A DNA stretch of 23,221 bases. Origin: an uncultured Selenomonadales bacterium (lineage in GTDB: Bacteria; Bacillota; Negativicutes; Selenomonadales; Selenomonadaceae). Within the stretch, counting starts at the first letter, position 1; the number at the start of each line of letters is the position of its first letter. The notes beneath the pieces are model-generated. The model was not told the origin of the DNA, made no database searches, and was given only the letters and a program-made list of their open reading frames with translations. This document shows positions 21,656-23,221 of the stretch, one piece after another. The stretch covers positions 1 through 23,221 of the forward strand of contig CAMVAG010000008.1 of the NCBI GenBank assembly GCA_947165405.1, written 5' to 3'. A program made the translations under genes and the position numbers.

Positions 21656-23221
21656 CTATTGGACGATTTTTCCGAAGTCAGCGATTTTTGCGAGCAGGTC
21701 GTCTATCGACTTCAACAATGCGAGCCGATTTTTGCGAACGGTTAAATTTTCGTCCATGACCATGACCGAATCGAAGAAAGAATCAATCGGCGTGGAAAGT
21801 TTCTTCAACACGTCGAGTGCACCGAGAAAATCTTTTTTGTCTGTAAGTTCGTCAGCCGCGACTTTAATCGCCGCAAATGCTCCGTGCAAAACTTTTTCCG
21901 CGTCGAGCGTGAAGAGTTCCGCGTTGAGTTCAGCAGATTCGGCTTTCTTTGCGAGGTTGCCGACGCGCACGAACGATTGAATTATTTTCGTTGAGTCGGG
22001 CGTCGCGAGGAATTGTTCGAGAGCCGCCGCCTTCAACGTGACTGCAAAAATATCGTCAACGTCGTCAATCACCGCGTCGATAACGTCATAGCGCGTCGAG
22101 CCGCTCAAAACATTTTTGACACGCAGGCGCATGAAATCGGCGACTTCCTCCTGAATTTTTTCGCGCCCGACTTTATCGGTAATCTTGAGCAAATCCATTG
22201 AGACTTCGACGACTTCGCTAATCGACAACGACCAACGCGCACCGCTCAAAAGATTGACGATACCCAAAGCTTGACGGCGCAGAGCAAACGGGTCTTGCGA
22301 ACCTGTCGGCACCAAACCTCTGCTGAACGTTGCGACGATGTTGTCAATTTTATCGGCGAGGCTCAAAATTTTTCCGGCAGTCGTTTTCGGTTGAGCGTCG
22401 CCCGCAAATCTGGGCATGTAGTGTTCGTCAATCGCCGCGCAGACTTCAGCGTCCTCGCCGTCAAGTTTGGCATATTCGCGACCCATGACGCCTTGCAATT
22501 CCGTGAATTCGGTGACCATGCCCGTGACGAGGTCGGCTTTGCAAAGTTCAGCCGCACGAATCGAATTGGCAGCGTCGACGCCGAGCATTGAGGAAATTTT
22601 TTCGACAAGCTTAACGAGGCGTTCGCTCTTTTCATAAACCGAGCCGAGCCCTTCTTGAAAAACGACGGTCTTTAATTTTTCGCGGTGAGCGTCAAGAGAT
22701 TTTCTCCTGTCCTCGTTGAAGAAAAACTGCGCGTCCTCAAGTCTGGCTTTCAAAACGCGTTCGTTGCCGTGTTGAACGATGTCGATATAATCTTTGCCGC
22801 CGTTGCGAATCGTGATGAAAAGCGGCATTAATCTTCCGCCGATAGTCTTGACGGGGAAATAGCGTTGGTGGTCGCGCATGGGAGTTATCACGGCTTCGGC
22901 GGGCAGTTTCAAATATTTTTCCTCGAAAGAACCCGCAAGTGCCGTCGGATATTCGACAAGATACAAAACCTCTTCCAACAAGTCGTCGGTAATTTCTGCA
23001 ACGCCGCCTTTCGACGAGGCAACTTCTTTAATCTGCGCGGTTATCATTTCGCGGCGTTTGTCTTGGTCGACGATAACAAAATTTTTTTCGCAAGCCTCGA
23101 CGTAATCGGAGGCATTTGCAATTTCAAAATCGCCTTTGCTCAAAAATCTGTGACCGCGAGAAATTTTGCCGCTTTGAACGCCGGCAACTTCGAACGGAAT
23201 AATTTCTTCGCCGAAAAGCGC
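21656..23221 (-). CDS. glyS: Glycyl-tRNA synthetase beta subunit (5' part outside the window)
   Basis: The frame is open from the window edge to the stop at 21656-21658, about 521 residues of a subunit usually near 690, so the N-terminus lies beyond 23221. A TTG at 23143 is internal, because the upstream codons (FGEEIIPFEVAG...SRGHRF) continue the family pattern. Landmarks are RGHRFL, VITPMRDHQRYFPVK, ARLEDAQFFFNEDRR, EFTELQGVMGREYA, LADKIDNIVATFSRGLVPTGSQDPFALRRQALGI and the C-terminal anticodon-binding helices ending in FFDSVMVMDENLTVRKNRL. The beta subunit recognises tRNA-Gly in the alpha2-beta2 enzyme and is used by most bacteria. It leads into the kinase, nucleotidyltransferase and WavE genes with almost no spacing, an unusual neighbourhood. 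Confidence 0.97.
   Translation of the reverse strand, partial: ALFGEEIIPFEVAGVQSGKISRGHRFLSKGDFEIANASDYVEACEKNFVIVDQDKRREMITAQIKEVASSKGGVAEITDDLLEEVLYLVEYPTALAGSFEEKYLKLPAEAVITPMRDHQRYFPVKTIGGRLMPLFITIRNGGKDYIDIVQHGNERVLKARLEDAQFFFNEDRRKSLDAHREKLKTVVFQEGLGSVYEKSERLVKLVEKISSMLGVDAANSIRAAELCKADLVTGMVTEFTELQGVMGREYAKLDGEDAEVCAAIDEHYMPRFAGDAQPKTTAGKILSLADKIDNIVATFSRGLVPTGSQDPFALRRQALGIVNLLSGARWSLSISEVVEVSMDLLKITDKVGREKIQEEVADFMRLRVKNVLSGSTRYDVIDAVIDDVDDIFAVTLKAAALEQFLATPDSTKIIQSFVRVGNLAKKAESAELNAELFTLDAEKVLHGAFAAIKVAADELTDKKDFLGALDVLKKLSTPIDSFFDSVMVMDENLTVRKNRLALLKSIDDLLAKIADFGKIVQ

Noticed and set aside
1..23221. Frequent AAAATTTT-type runs across all genes as a possible repeated signal
   Set aside because: They occur in many genes on both strands and are explained by Lys/Ile/Asn/Phe codon preference and base composition; no spacing or context pattern was seen.
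1..23221. tRNA, rRNA, CRISPR array, insertion sequence or integrase
   Set aside because: No cloverleaf, spacer-repeat series, transposase motif or integrase motif was found by reading the sequence; small RNAs without clear structure could be missed.

Overview
The window looks like a chromosomal segment of a Gram-negative-type Firmicute, most likely a Negativicutes/Selenomonadales anaerobe. This is inference, not a database result. Strong Shine-Dalgarno sites (AAGGAG, GGGAGG), frequent TTG/GTG starts and Firmicute-like RecA, RecX and two-subunit GlyS occur together with outer-membrane features: an RND pump and a WavE-type LPS protein. No rRNA, tRNA, CRISPR array or insertion sequence was found, and no stretch over 300 bases lacks a gene.

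Left edge (1-1880, minus strand): a restriction-modification remnant. A beta-class DNA methyltransferase overlaps a 66-residue reading frame that looks like the start of its partner endonuclease, broken by a frameshift. A small two-helix membrane protein lies just upstream. A compound palindromic intergenic element separates this module from the next operon.

1946-4771 (minus): a compact folate operon, folP - folB - folK/folA fusion - ung, with 4-base overlaps and a near-consensus promoter. Its -35 box abuts the -35 box of a divergent promoter that reads rightward through a 78-base inverted tandem-heptamer repeat into the efflux operon.

4903-11095 (plus): a lipoprotein periplasmic adaptor, an unusual fusion of a degenerate RsbW-like ATPase domain to a sodium:amino-acid symporter, and an AcrB-type RND pump, ended by a clear terminator. 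No TolC-like outer-membrane gene is present.

11147-14629 (plus): an accessory cassette under its own promoter and terminator. It holds an XRE regulator, a 30-residue CxxC mini-protein, two unrecognised proteins (one alpha-helical, one with a long glycine-zipper hydrophobic segment) and a ferredoxin-domain fusion. It is the best candidate here for an undescribed system.

14645-16268 (plus): recA-recX with its own promoter and terminator; RecA has an unusual Walker A loop. Convergent terminators separate it from the minus-strand genes.

16287-18487 (minus): a PAS-GGDEF-EAL protein (degenerate GGDEF, intact EAL) followed by a small secreted BamE/SmpA-like protein. 18508-23221 (minus): glyS (cut by the window edge) followed with tight spacing by an APH/LicA-like kinase, a sugar-1-phosphate-type nucleotidyltransferase and a WavE-like protein, probably a surface-polysaccharide decoration set.
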